Below are positions 19,908 to 31,950 of a stretch of DNA of 64,000 bases, piece after piece. A program made the position numbers and the translations under genes. The stretch comes from Bombus terrestris (Eukaryota; Arthropoda; Insecta; Hymenoptera; Apidae), in assembly GCF_910591885.1 (NCBI RefSeq), contig NC_063279.1, forward strand, positions 7,502,001 through 7,566,000. The letters are read 5' to 3'. The first letter of the stretch is position 1. Every line of letters begins with the position of its first letter. A model generated the notes under the pieces. The model saw only the letters and a list, made by a program, of their open reading frames with translations. It made no database searches and was not told where the DNA came from.

Positions 19908-20070
19908 TGTTGGAAGATTATTTTTATTAAGACAATGTTCTAGGAATGAAATGTAGATATGGCGAATGGGTAGATAGTGGCGAAAGTGTTTGTACGAAAG
20001 TGGTTGTACGAAAGTGTAAGAAGATTGCTTTTATTAAGACGGTGTTCTATGAAAGAAATATAACTGTAAA
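19908..20070. repeat. Diverged tandem duplication, period about 115 bp
   Basis: GAAGATT..TTTTATTAAGAC, then .GTGTTCTA.GAA and GAAAT, occurs at about 19914 and again at about 20024, with GTGTTTGTACGAAAGT repeated within the unit. Confidence 0.55.
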
Positions 20071-23000
20071 TGTAATAATAAATGTATGTAAATGTAAATG
20101 TTGTACGTGTCCTGAGATGGCTGTGTTTATTAATATTGCGCGAATCGTATTTTGATATGATTAATTAAAGTGCTTGTTGTAATTAACGAGAACTTAGATA
20201 GATTTTATTTACTTAATATACTATATATAATATATAGATTTTTGCAGGATAAGTAAGTAAAGTAAATGATAAAGAAATTGCGGGGATATTTTAACAACGA
20301 GCAAGTTACATTAATTTCGTACAAAATATATGTCCTATAGACAATGTATACACTTAAAACATATAAAATCAATATGCTTTGGCGAATTTCATGTAACTTA
20401 CTCATTGTACAAATGTTTCCATGATAATATTAAATTTAGCTATTATGTAAGTTTGTGGCTTATCATAGAAAAAGAAGCAATGTAACATTAAACAAATAAA
20501 ATCTATACTTCAACTATACAACTGTTTTGACGTATTAAACAATTAATTAACGATGATTCAGTTAATTCAATAACGCTATCATAAACAAGTATACGGAACA
20601 TCTGGTTGTCCCCATATTGCTATAATAAGTAGATGGCGAATTTTTATGCGTTTATAATACATGCAATATTTATATACATAACATCTCTGATACAAAAGAA
20701 TATACAAAATATCCAAAGTATAGCGTTTGCTCTAACGCTCGACAGATAAAACAATTTTCTATCGAGGCTCTACTCTTCCAATCATGTCCTCAAAAAATAT
20801 GAGTTTCTATAAAAATCCACCGTCTATTGATAGCAGTCACTGTATATAAATTTCGCGTAGCGTGGTCAACGTGTTGACGAATCGATCCTTCGAATCCATT
20901 CTAATGGTCGACTACGAGCAACCGTTTCCTCGTATTCATCGAATATTAGTGGAAAAGGCATCGTCTCGAGCGAATCTCTGATCGAGAGTGTGCTCGAGCC
21001 GCGATAACAACGAAAAACGGTCGGCCACGGCCTGTCGGCGTTGGTCAAAGGTCACTGACGATGAATAGGCTGTTGCAAAAGGGTGAAACCAAGTGTGGGC
21101 GGCATTGACCCATTAACTAGAGTACGTCGGATTCCCAAGATTCACAGGGGGATAGAGGCGCGCCTATCCTGCAACCTCAATCAAATTATGTATAACAAGA
21201 TACAGTATGTATAACGAGAGAACACGTCCTGAGATGGAATAATCGTTCACCACAGGATGGTATAATTTATTCGACCGTGTAACGTGCATGAATTCGTATT
21301 CAAATATTACACACACATACACAGAAGTCGTGCTGCACTGGTCTCGCGTGTTGGACCAATATTGCCTGATATCGTTTCGCTGTTTGAAATGATACTAATT
21401 TTGCTGGTATAATAGAATCTTCAATTTTACGTTTTCACGATGTTCGTATGATATACAGGGTGTCTGGTTTTAACCTCTTAGATATGGTTGAATTTTGTGC
21501 GGGGCTGTTTCTCTGTTCCTAATGTGACCTAAAATGTTCGATTCTCTATAATTTTCCTATTTTTTCCATTCGTCTTAATTCCACTTTCGCCTCTATTTCG
21601 GCTTTCGATAACCATGATCCAATCGAATCCATGTACACATTAAAAACGTGAACAGTATAAATGTAACTTACGGATTGATTTCTCTTTGCGAAATAATTTC
21701 TCTATCGATTCCTCTTCTCTAATAATTTCCTATTTTCTCAACTCATCTCTGATGGCTTTTAATCTCACCCTATTTTCGGTAACTTCCGCTCGGCTCAGTT
21801 TACCGTGTAATCGAATTTAATCGCTTTGAGTTCGAAAATACAGGAGCGCACAAAAGTACCATACAACGATGTGAGATTCAACGCTGTCGTAGGATCTTTA
21901 ATAAAATATTCGTTAACGAAGATAATTAGCCAGCTTACGCTGCTTACGCTCTTTGCTATTTTACCTAACAAGCAGTTTTCCAGGCTTCGAAGAAACTCCG
22001 AAGGACGCGCGGTGTTACAGACGTTACTTTTGCGCGACCGTGTATCTCCGTGCGTCAAACAACGTTCGTTTTAGCGCACTTAAGCCAGAAACGGGGAAGG
22101 CCAATTAAAGCTCAGCTCGTTACCAAGCTGCTCGGCCGCGTTACTTCGCACGTGCGCCGCGAATCCAGACAAACGCGATAAAAGACGCGGGGGGACGATA
22201 TCGTGAAATACACGCTCGCTCATCCAATTATATTAATTAAATATCTGTCGGCGAGATGGTAAAGAGGGCAACACGGCCGATATCGCCGACCATTTGTAAA
22301 TGAATCGCACGAGAATGACATTTTTTCATCGCGTGAAGGAGGAATTTTTTCCTACAGGTACACGTTACTATTCGACCATTTCTCTATAGCAATAACTACT
22401 ATCATTCATCAAAAAGCTCCTGCTCTACTTTTATGCTTCTTCGCGTTCGCGTTAATATTTAATACTGTCGCTATATTTTAATTTCTGGTAACACGCTTGT
22501 TACTCGACCTTCTTATAAATCCATAAATATCCTCGGCCTATCATTCATCGAATTTCTTTTCGCAAGCAGTAGAACTTATAGCGCAAGGCAGTGGAATGTT
22601 CGATATCTTCAAATCCAAGGAATCTTACAGTTCGTTCTTACAATTTGAGATCGCCAGACGTGTCCAAGAGAAATTAGAATACTGGAACATTTCATGGTCG
22701 CTGCGACTAGCGCATCTTCGCTAACAGAATGGTACACTGGTATCTAATAGAGATAAAATTCCATTACTCGATATACGTATCTATATAGCATAAGACTGTA
22801 CTATATAGTAGAATATAGTAAAATCCATTTATTGAAACGAAATTTTAGTTGATACCCGTTTAATTGAACTTCTACCGATTGAATTCGTTTATTTGAGCGT
22901 GAACTATTGTGCGAGCGAAAAGTAATACGTTGGGAGGAGAATTGGTGAAGTCCATTTAAACGAACGAATAACATACATTACGAGTAAAGCGCGTCCAGTA

Positions 23001-24239
23001 TTCTACCGTGCAGACAGACTTATACTACTGTAGTAACAGACCTACTATTTGCTGCAGCGACAGACCGATTCTCCTGCAATAGCAAAACGTCAGAACGTAA
23101 TTTCTATTGAACACAGAGGCTTAGATGAGGAAGCCTCAAATTGCATCAACGATATAAACCCGAGCCGTGCAAGCTTAAAATCCTTTTCTGCGTGTAACTC
23201 ATGTACGTTGTATCTGTAAACAACAAGGTGCGATTCAAGTAACGTTAGCCTCTAGCGTGTCCGCTCTTCGACTGCTATAGGTATAGCGAAAGGGTTAAAT
23301 CGTGTAACGAAGCAGAATCTATCATGGTCATCGCGAGTAATCTCGTTATACGAGGGGGCAACTTTTATCTCTGCACACTTGCCGCGGTTACGTAAAGTTA
23401 TTAGCTTGACCTATATTTCCACGACGGCGAAACAGAGGGAAGAGGGTGAAGGGAATGCGAAAGAGCACGCACTAAAATCCCGCGAATAGTCGCGAAATTG
23501 GTCTTAAGAATCAATTTATCCCCTTTTTTCTGTTTCTCTTTCGTATTACTGCACTTGACCAATATGAGAAATTTATGAGAAGAATAAAAGGTCATATGCA
23601 TACCGGGGATGATATCTATACGGCTTCATATTTTTCCAGACATTATCAAAAAATTTAATTGAAACGTATATTGCTGGCCAATTATGAAGAGAGAAGTATG
23701 TTTCAAAGGAACAATTCGTGGCAAATAAATACCAGGAAACAAAGGCTTTTACGGCTTAAGAGAATACTTTATGATACGGTTACTGCGTTTCTTGTTTGCT
23801 GTGTTTTCTTATGCGAAATATCGCACTTTACTGCAGCGCTGCTAAAAAGAGACTCGAATGTTTACAGCTACGATAATGGTACAAAGAAACTCACTTTACA
23901 CTTTCTTGCAGCTATTATCTATTCGCTAGAAGCGTGAAAATCTGGAGTTTCCTCGAAACAATTAGAGCATCGTCTTTTATATCAGTTTCATTTGATTTGA
24001 TGATCCGCTACTTGTAAGAATAATCAATCAAATATAGCGCTTCTTTGTTCTCTTTCTTTTAATCGATGCGATAGAACCATTCATAGTAGGTATTCTTTAA
24101 CTCTGCCAACCAATGCGATAGAACGAATTCTTCACCTTGTGTATTTTATATTCATTCGCATATTATACATATTCTAGTTACGTGTACACAGGTATATTCG
24201 ACAAAACGATTAATAGGAAAAGGAAACCAATCAAAGTGG
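20071..24239. other. Long non-coding stretch
   Basis: Mostly AT-rich. ATACAGGGTGTCTGG at about 21454 looks like a solo end of the ACAGGGTGTC transposon type seen at 9108. Open frames of 82-92 codons (21795-22074, 23659-23937) have no recognisable family. Confidence 0.35.
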
Positions 24240-25560
24240 TGTGTCGTACTCACGTTGACTGCTGCTCCGTCTAATGATGTTCTCGAGGAATGTGTTTTGC
24301 GGGGCGACCAGGCCCCTGCGCCCCCCTGGCATCCTTTCTTCCTTGGATGATCCCGGATCCTGGTCGCTGCGGCTATCAGGACCTCGTCCAGCCTCTAGCT
24401 ACGACGATTACGTGCTGTCTTCCTCGCCGCATGTCCAGCCTTCTTCTCTCGATCCTTCCTCTTCTCTTCTATTCTTTCTTAATACTTTCTTACAGCTGCA
24501 TAGATGCACACGCGCGACAACAAGCTGCACGTTCACTAACTGAATGTCATGACTCGAGGGTAGTTCACCATTGTGGTATCGCCCGAATCACCTGTCGACG
24601 GTTTCACGTCCGCCTGGAACCGGTCCAAACGAGCACAACCGCCGCGACCTGATATACGCCTTTCCAAACACGCTGTAGCAACACGCTCGACCAATTGTCC
24701 CGTACACGTCCGTGTAAATCCTCCGGCGAGATAGTTCACACGTTCTATAGCGTGACAGTGGCCGGAAACGTTCGTCCGAACTTCCGATCTCGCAGTCCTC
24801 TGACCTTCCACAGCTGGGACCGGCCAGACCGATAGAAGCTTCTCGATTCTCCGACACAACACCCAACAGTTTCTCTCTACGTGTATATAATACAGAACAC
24901 TCGGGCCAAACCGGACTACGAGAAACTAAAAGGAAAATATGTAAGAAACTAAAAATAATAACGCGAATTATCCAGGACAGATCTTGGACGATTTCAGGAT
25001 CCACCTGGCAGTAACCTAGACGTCTCTGTCGTCACCTGAACGCGAATGATCCTCCGTTGCTCCAACGATCAGCGTTCCTATACCTCCTCCAGCTTGGTAC
25101 GTGCTCCAGCTCCGCATCCACCGTGGATACGACTCGCGACGGAGGAAGTGGAGACCTTTGACTCTTCGTCGCCGATGAACAAACGTCGATCGACGACCGT
25201 AAAGAAGACAGGAAGATGGGGGAGAAGATGGTGGTGGAGGACGATGATCCGGATTTATCGAGGCACCGACCACGACAACGTCGATGGGCTCGCGGAACTG
25301 TCCCCGGCTGGTGGACGCGCGATCGATGACCCATCTAACCGCAGTCCTTCCAGGTGATCGCGCGCGCTATCACGGAAACCCGACGGCAAGTAATTAGACG
25401 ACTGCGCGCTACCTGCCACCTCGTTCTCCACATCCTCGGCGTCCTCCTCGGCGTCGGTGCAGCTGGTGCCCGCGGAGGAGGACATCCCTTAGACAGGGGG
25501 ACGTAGTCCAAGAGGAATTCTCGATCACATCTTCGTCGGCCGATTCTGGCGTCCTCGCGT
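24240..25560. promoter_or_regulatory. CpG-rich island, possible promoter and first-exon region
   Basis: GC content and CpG density rise sharply over about 1.3 kb between AT-rich flanks. Overlapping open frames occur on both strands, which GC-rich DNA produces by chance. A strong pyrimidine tract and CAG acceptor-like site lies at about 24430-24493 on the plus strand. This is the context of the possible minus-strand start at 25485. Confidence 0.35.
25255..25485 (-). CDS. Possible N-terminal coding exon, acidic, unrecognised
   Basis: On the minus strand an ATG at 25485 sits in a fair start context (AAGGGATG). It opens a frame beginning MSSSAGTSCTDAEEDAED, an acidic low-complexity N-terminus of the kind common in first exons of regulatory proteins. 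The frame stays open to a stop near 25255. A GGCAG|GTAGCG donor-like site inside it could end the exon after about 25 codons. I do not recognise the protein and found no following exon. The CpG-rich island around it fits a promoter or first exon, but this may be chance in GC-rich DNA. Confidence 0.25.
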   Translation of the reverse strand: MSSSAGTSCTDAEEDAEDVENEVAGSAQSSNYLPSGFRDSARDHLEGLRLDGSSIARPPAGDSSASPSTLSWSVPR

Positions 25561-28500
25561 TCTTTCCTTTATCGCAATTGTTGGTTCTCGATGGCAGGTG
25601 AAGCTCGATGATTGGTTAGATTCTGTTCTGCATGTGATTTGAGAGGAGACACGTGCAGTCTTGGTGAAGGTCGAAGGTATACTCCTTAAGTGCTGCAATG
25701 AAAGAACATTGAAAATTGTATTTTTGTAAAGTTGATATTCTTCCAAACATCTAACTCCTTCAGAATCGAATTATTTTCTAATTAGAAGAAAGTTGCTTTC
25801 TGGATGCTTATGCAAGGGGGACATAATAGATTTCAACATCGAAAACAAACGCGTTTATAATTAATTGACGACCAAATTGGACAGATATAAGTTTGTAAAA
25901 ACTTTAAGGGTTCATTAAATACACGTGACACGCAAAACTAGATAGAATATTCAAAGTACAATATTTAAAGAAATCATTCTTCCGTAGGTTACATTTCTTT
26001 AGCCTTAGTAGTTTATGATACAAATTTGCATAAATATCCGCAGTCTATTAATAACTTATGAAAAGATAGTATTGCTTATGCGCGTGGAAGAGTTGAAAAA
26101 TTATAATTTTGTCGAAAAAGACGAGTCGAGGTACATGAATAAACAAGTATAAAACGATAAATCGTGAAAAATATCTTGATGCCTGAGCGTATTAATATTA
26201 AAGCACAAGCTATTTTTCTGGTCGAACGGGGACGCGGACGTGGAGCTGCCAACAGTGAAAGATAAAATTGCGTTTTCATGTCGCTGGCAATAAATCGCTG
26301 CGAGTTATCTTTATGGATCCGTGGAGTCGTATTTACTCGAAACAGCGGCCCACGAGAGGAGATCGTTGCCATGACGCGATTGGTCGCGTAACAATGCCCG
26401 CGGACGTCCTCGGGATCCTTGAGCTTTCCGAAAGATGAGAATAATTGGGTTGGAAGCATTTGATTGACAATGAAATCCTGCGCACATGCTACGATGTTGT
26501 GCCGTGTTTTAACGCTTGTCATGCGTGGAACAAACGAAAAACGAAGATTCCCGGCTCCTGTCCTTTATTCTCGATCGATCGGACCATGGGAATATGGGTA
26601 GATCATGCGAATAATTTTAAAATTATAGTAATACAGAGTGATGTTAAAGTAACTAAAGTCTAAAGACTTGAAGGAAAATATTACTAAAATAACAAAAAAA
26701 GAAAAAGTATTTATAATCTTGATTTATGTTTATTCTAGTAACTATGTAAGTAAGTAGCAATGTATAGAATCTGTATTTAGAGGCCTAGACTTCATAGAAG
26801 TTACTAGGAGAAAAAGAAAAAACAAAGTTTTTATTAAGTTTCAATTCCTTATCTTGCAATTGTTTCAGTAACTATTGAAACATATATACATATACATGTA
26901 TAATTTGTATATAGGTGATAGAATTGTATTCAACATAATAAAAATTGTATTGCCTAAATATAATTTAAAAAATACAAATTTTATTTGTATGTTCAGTTTG
27001 AAAAATAGAAACTAAAGTCGAAATTAAACTTTATCAAACAGTATGATTCTTTCGATGAAAAAATTTTAATTCCTAACCTCACAAATTCCAAATTTTACCA
27101 TGTCAGACGACGAATCCTACCATTCCACATCACGTGGTAGCGAAATACAGGGAAAATACGGTGTTTCCAATCGGAAAAAAGCTACGATACGTACCGTACG
27201 GTTCGATACTCTGGATCTCGGGAAGATCGGCCGTGGATTGCACTCGAAAACTCAACAACGGATTCAAAACAACGCCAATCACGTTGCAAGCTTCATCAGT
27301 CTTTCGATCCGTAGGTTCCAATAACGCAACGTTTGTTTGCCATTGATTTCTAAGGCTAAAGCGTCTTTCGAATACAACCTCTTTCAAATCGATCCAACTT
27401 CCAAAATGCCACTGTTTCCAGGTTAGATAAAGTTAAATCAGTCGAATCGCTGGAAATTGCTGCGATATCTTCGAATTATATCCAATCTTAGAAGTGTTGT
27501 TCTTCTCTTCCTAAATGCCAATTGGTGAATTCAATTGAACTCGATTTACTCTTTGTAATCGATAAACGATATAAGCGCCGCGAGTGATGATTTTCGGTAA
27601 ATAAAAACTGTGTCGATATAAAATTAACGCTTGTTCGATTTATTATAAATTATACATCCCTCATATTGATCACATTATGTAAAATTTTAGGTCCCTCATA
27701 TTAATTGCAAGAGAAAAGCATGAAATTATAAATCATTCTACAAATTATGTTTAAGAGTGCAAATATTAATTCTAATATTGATGTATGTAATGAAAGAAGT
27801 TATGAACTTTCGAAATTCAATAAATAAATAACTAGATAAATAAACTGACACTTACAACTTTAACTGTGTCTTGCAATAATTTTAGAAATTAAAATGAATT
27901 ATTCCATATATCATTTACAGTATTTATACTTTACTCGTCAATAGTTCCAACATAATTAAGTCTAGTATCGAGTATGGTATTTACAATAGCTTTCTTCTTC
28001 AAGACTTACATCATTTGCCATTTAAACTCTTCAATTACGTGGAATCGAGACGCTTGGTAGCAGCTAATTTCCTTTGTTTTCACACGGAAATAGGTTTATA
28101 TGATATCTGCGGCGTCAGCTTATCCACGTATCCTGTCTGCCATAATTATATAGTCGAGCTTGATATACTGTGGCGTCACAAGCGTTTATCGATTACCTAT
28201 CGACCATTATATCGACCATCTTAAACAATCTACTATTATAACTGATTTAAATTACAGGGTGCAGTCGAAAGAATTCTACAAACAGTAAAATAATATTCAC
28301 AAAAATAAGTGGCAGGTTAAAAGTTACTAGCATTAATAAATGTTGTTTCCATAAAAGTAGTAAGTTTGATAATGAATCAAAAACTCACAAATGAATTTTA
28401 CTAATTATATAATACATAAATTTTAATTTGACATGTCTTGTACAACATAAATTTGTGAATTTTTGCAAAATATATAGAAGCCTATAACCTATAACTGTCA

Positions 28501-30595
28501 CTTGTCAATTCACTGATACTATTAATTAATACTTAATTGTAGAAGATCCAGATAATCAAGTTAAACGAACAGTTGAAAGAATACAAAGAAATTTTTAAGA
28601 AAGTCGATTTCGATCATTCAGTCTGCACTAAAGTTTGAGGTTAAAAAGAACATTCACCCAGAACGAGAATAAACAACCACGACCAGTTGGACTTGTGTTT
28701 TGAAAAAAATTCTATTTCTGTGCGTTGTCACTGAAGTTCAAACAAAAGAGGAACAATTACAAAGTTTCCTGAAACATTTTCCCCTCCGCGCTATAGATAT
28801 CGTTTAATCGCGTCTCACACATCTGCAAAAGCCAGGATGCTTGTCGATACTATCGATATTACGACATTTGATGGAGTCGATTTTTCTCAAAAACGAATCT
28901 GTGCTCGAACGTTTCCTTTAAATATTTTATGAACAACTATAAGACGTATCGAATGAAGCTTAGTATCTAGGGATGAGAATTCAAGCAGAATAGCGTTCAG
29001 TTCACTCAAGGGGAAGATTATTTTTTTTCTCTTAGCGTTGCACCAGTGCCAGATCCTGGCTCGCTCTCTCACCGTCCTTTGTTTCTCTAGCCCAGCTGTC
29101 ACTAGGGATTGCTCTTGATATCGATAGAACTCGTTGTCTAGTGTCGTCTTAAAATTACTCCTATGGTAACTTTTCGTACAGTTTCATTTCCACCATGTTC
29201 TTTTTGTACCACCTTTCAAAAGCAATTCACGATATATTTTTTCAAAACAAGGAAAAACTCTTCTTTAATAGTATCTTAGAAATAAATAATGTTTTTATAT
29301 CAGTATCTTGAAGACGTTCTTTCTATAACCATTTTTTTTAAAAGTCACTTATTTACAATTAATGACTAAAGTGGTTATAAAAATAGAACTTTTTAAGGTC
29401 AAGAATAAGTAAAGTATGATCAACCGAAACTATATCTAATATTGTGATAATGGGTATTTTTGAATAGTTTACTGTGGTACAAAAACAGAGATATAATTTC
29501 ACAACCAAATAGAATAAAATTTTTAAATTATTCGTCATGTTCTTTTCATATGATATACAAAAGTTATATGAGATATAAATTATACGAATTATGTATATGA
29601 ATTCTATGAATTTTATGAGAAATTGTTCACTTGGAAATGTGTCGTAATTCATTTGTTTTTAGTTACAGTTTAAAATGAATATAAAAGCTGGTCCTGAGCA
29701 AAGTACCAACAACGTTTGAGCGCTTTTGGATTCTTTCACACGGATAAAATTCAGATACAATTGGAACAAGCCACACGGAGATGCCTACACTGTCAAGGAG
29801 CATCGATGTTTGCGTGCTTGTTGAAAATACGCCGCATCAAAGGGCTAATTAACCACATGGAATTTAATTTTTCGTGAGTAGTGCCACTAAAATATTGTAC
29901 AAAAAACGAACTCGTTAACAGGATGCACGAATTACTGATTAAAATATCTGCAAAATTTTGCAAAACTTCAAAAATTCGGCTTTTTTAGAATTTAATTTTC
30001 GAATTTAAATTCGAGAAAAAAATCGATAATATTTACCTAAAAAAAAAAAAAAAGGTACGTTATATGTAAATTTAGAAAAAAAAAATGGAATTATTTGTAG
30101 TTAAGAAAATAAATTTATTTTTAGTTACAATAGAATTCAGCGACTGAGAAAAATTGCAATAAACAAGCCATTGACAAGGAAGCACTGTAATGAGATATGA
30201 ATATCGAAATTATATTGGTAAAATTTGAAAATGTATATAGAAATGTCAAGATATTTATTATAGAAATATATTTCTTCATAGAAATGGCCAAAATATGTGA
30301 ATAGTCAATTATTAATTATATTAGTAAACTACAATATACAGTTGAGCCATCATTAACATTAACCATATGTTTAAAATGTTATTTTTAATTAAATATATGT
30401 TTGAAATAAATATTTTCTAACTTTTATATACATCTTCAGATTATTAATGTAATTATGACGCTTGTGTCTCATTACAGCACCAATGAAATTTCAAAATCTT
30501 TTCTATAATATGTACAATGTATCCATGAATGTTTTCTATGGTAGTGTTCAAACACTTTCATATGTCATTATATTGGATTGTAACATAAATTCATT
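25561..30595. other. Long non-coding stretch
   Basis: AT-rich with scattered open frames. The longest is a 148-codon minus-strand frame at 26076-26522 that begins with ATG but has no recognisable domain and a basic, low-complexity end. A-runs occur at about 30041-30053 and 30075-30084. No gene is supported. Confidence 0.35.
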
Positions 30596-30745
30596 CTGTT
30601 TTTGTGTATGTAATGCATTAGATACATATGTTGTAACAAGTATAAAAAGAAAATGAATTTATGTAATTATAAAATATTGTTTTTGTACATGTAATACATA
30701 CAAGTATCGTAACAAATATAAAAACAGGACGAATTTATATTACAA
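30596..30745. repeat. Diverged tandem duplication, ~75-80 bp unit
   Basis: TGTTTTTGT..ATGTAAT.CAT and GTAACAA.TATAAAAA.AG, then GAATTTAT, is present at about 30598-30668 and 30679-30745. Confidence 0.6.
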
Positions 30746-30780
30746 GCCAATATTTCTTTCTTTCAGACATATTGTTTGCT

Positions 30781-30915
30781 ATGAGGGCTTCTGATGGCTC
30801 AAAGATGGACCAACACAGAAAGTTTCGAGGCATGACAATTGAATTAAAGCGTATAGATAAGATGGGTCGAAAGGGAACCACAAAATCTGCAAGTGAAATG
30901 AAGGACACTGAATAA
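30781..30915 (+). CDS. Possible small terminal exon ORF, 44 codons
   Basis: A strong acceptor (TTTCTTTCTTTCAG, ending at 30766) precedes an ATG at 30781 that opens a 44-residue basic, Met- and Lys-rich frame (starting MRASDGSKMDQ). The frame ends in GAATAA, and the stop overlaps an AATAAA hexamer at 30911-30916. The frame is also open back to the acceptor, so it could be an internal or last exon. The protein is not recognised. It could equally be part of a long non-coding RNA. Confidence 0.2.
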   Translation: MRASDGSKMDQHRKFRGMTIELKRIDKMGRKGTTKSASEMKDTE

Positions 30916-31780
30916 AATCAGGACGGAACAGTTCGTGCGGACCGGAAGTCGCAAGGGCATCCGCACTAGCAGAAAATTGGATCGCCAATGTCCACGAAAA
31001 CCACTGAGAATTTTCATGGATTCGATTCATTTTGGGATTGAAATTGTGATTCTGGAATTACAGGCTCTTTGAATGTATCATGACCTCGACTTCCTGTGGA
31101 ATGTAAAATCGAAGATATTTTCGAGAATTTCGCGCTATAGTTAACATGAATACTAAAATTATTACTCATAAGAGAAGATTAACGAAACTTGGTAGCGTAT
31201 CAAATTTCTTAACGTATAAACTGGGTCGTCTCGCCTTTTTAACTTTCGTTAATGCAAATATCAAGATGTATCTTTAATGCGATAGGAACTTCCAGAATGA
31301 TGTCATAAGAAGATTGTGAATTCCTGCATAAATTAAATAATCGAGTCCAAAGTATCAGCAATCTAGCAAATGTGATTTTACAACAAGATAAGGTGGTAAG
31401 AAGATTGAGAATTCCTGTACAAATATTATATAATCGAGTGTAAAATATCATCTATCTAGTTAGTCAATTGAAAATTCAATATTACCAACGCCAATCAATA
31501 ATTAATGATAATCAGATCATGGATATTTATGGAAATTCATATTTTTGTAAATATATTTCCAAAAATGGAATTTAATTAGAGGATTATTTATTTATTAACA
31601 ATTATGACACGTATTATACTTTCGATATTTTATATATTTGTATATATTATATGTATTTTTGCCCCATCAAATTTCCTACAAATGTAATATGTATATATAA
31701 TATATACAAATTCTCTACTAATAATTTCTTATAAATTAATATTCAGTATCTTACAAAAGAGTAATTTATCTTCATTTCAG
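30916..31780. other. Non-coding stretch with a short direct repeat
   Basis: AGAAGATTG.GAATTCCTG.A.AAAT..TATAATCGAGT is found at about 31308 and again at about 31399, an old duplication of roughly 90 bp. Nothing else seen. Confidence 0.4.
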
Positions 31781-31950
31781 CATATTCTCCAGGCGAAAAG
31801 TTACTCAAACTCAATATCTCAACGCTGGCTGAACGAGTAGAAGTTTTGTTAATCCACCATTAAGCGAGTAAATCGAGAACGCGACAAAGTGCGTCTATTA
31901 TACGACGGATAGTGAGGAAGCGACAAATGAGAAGACAAGGAATCTCGAAG
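31781..31950 (+). ncRNA. Possible exon bounded by good splice sites
   Basis: The acceptor CTTCATTTCAG ends at 31780 and the donor AAG|GTGAGTCG begins at 31951, giving a 170-base exon. One frame is open for its first 26 codons (YSPGEKLLKLNIST...) then stops, so the exon would be either the end of a coding sequence with a spliced 3' UTR or part of a non-coding transcript. It may belong to the same transcript as the 30767 acceptor. The type is a guess. Confidence 0.2.

Noticed and set aside
26076..26522. 148-codon minus-strand open frame
   Set aside because: It has an ATG but no motif or domain, with an AT-rich low-complexity end; not supported as a gene.
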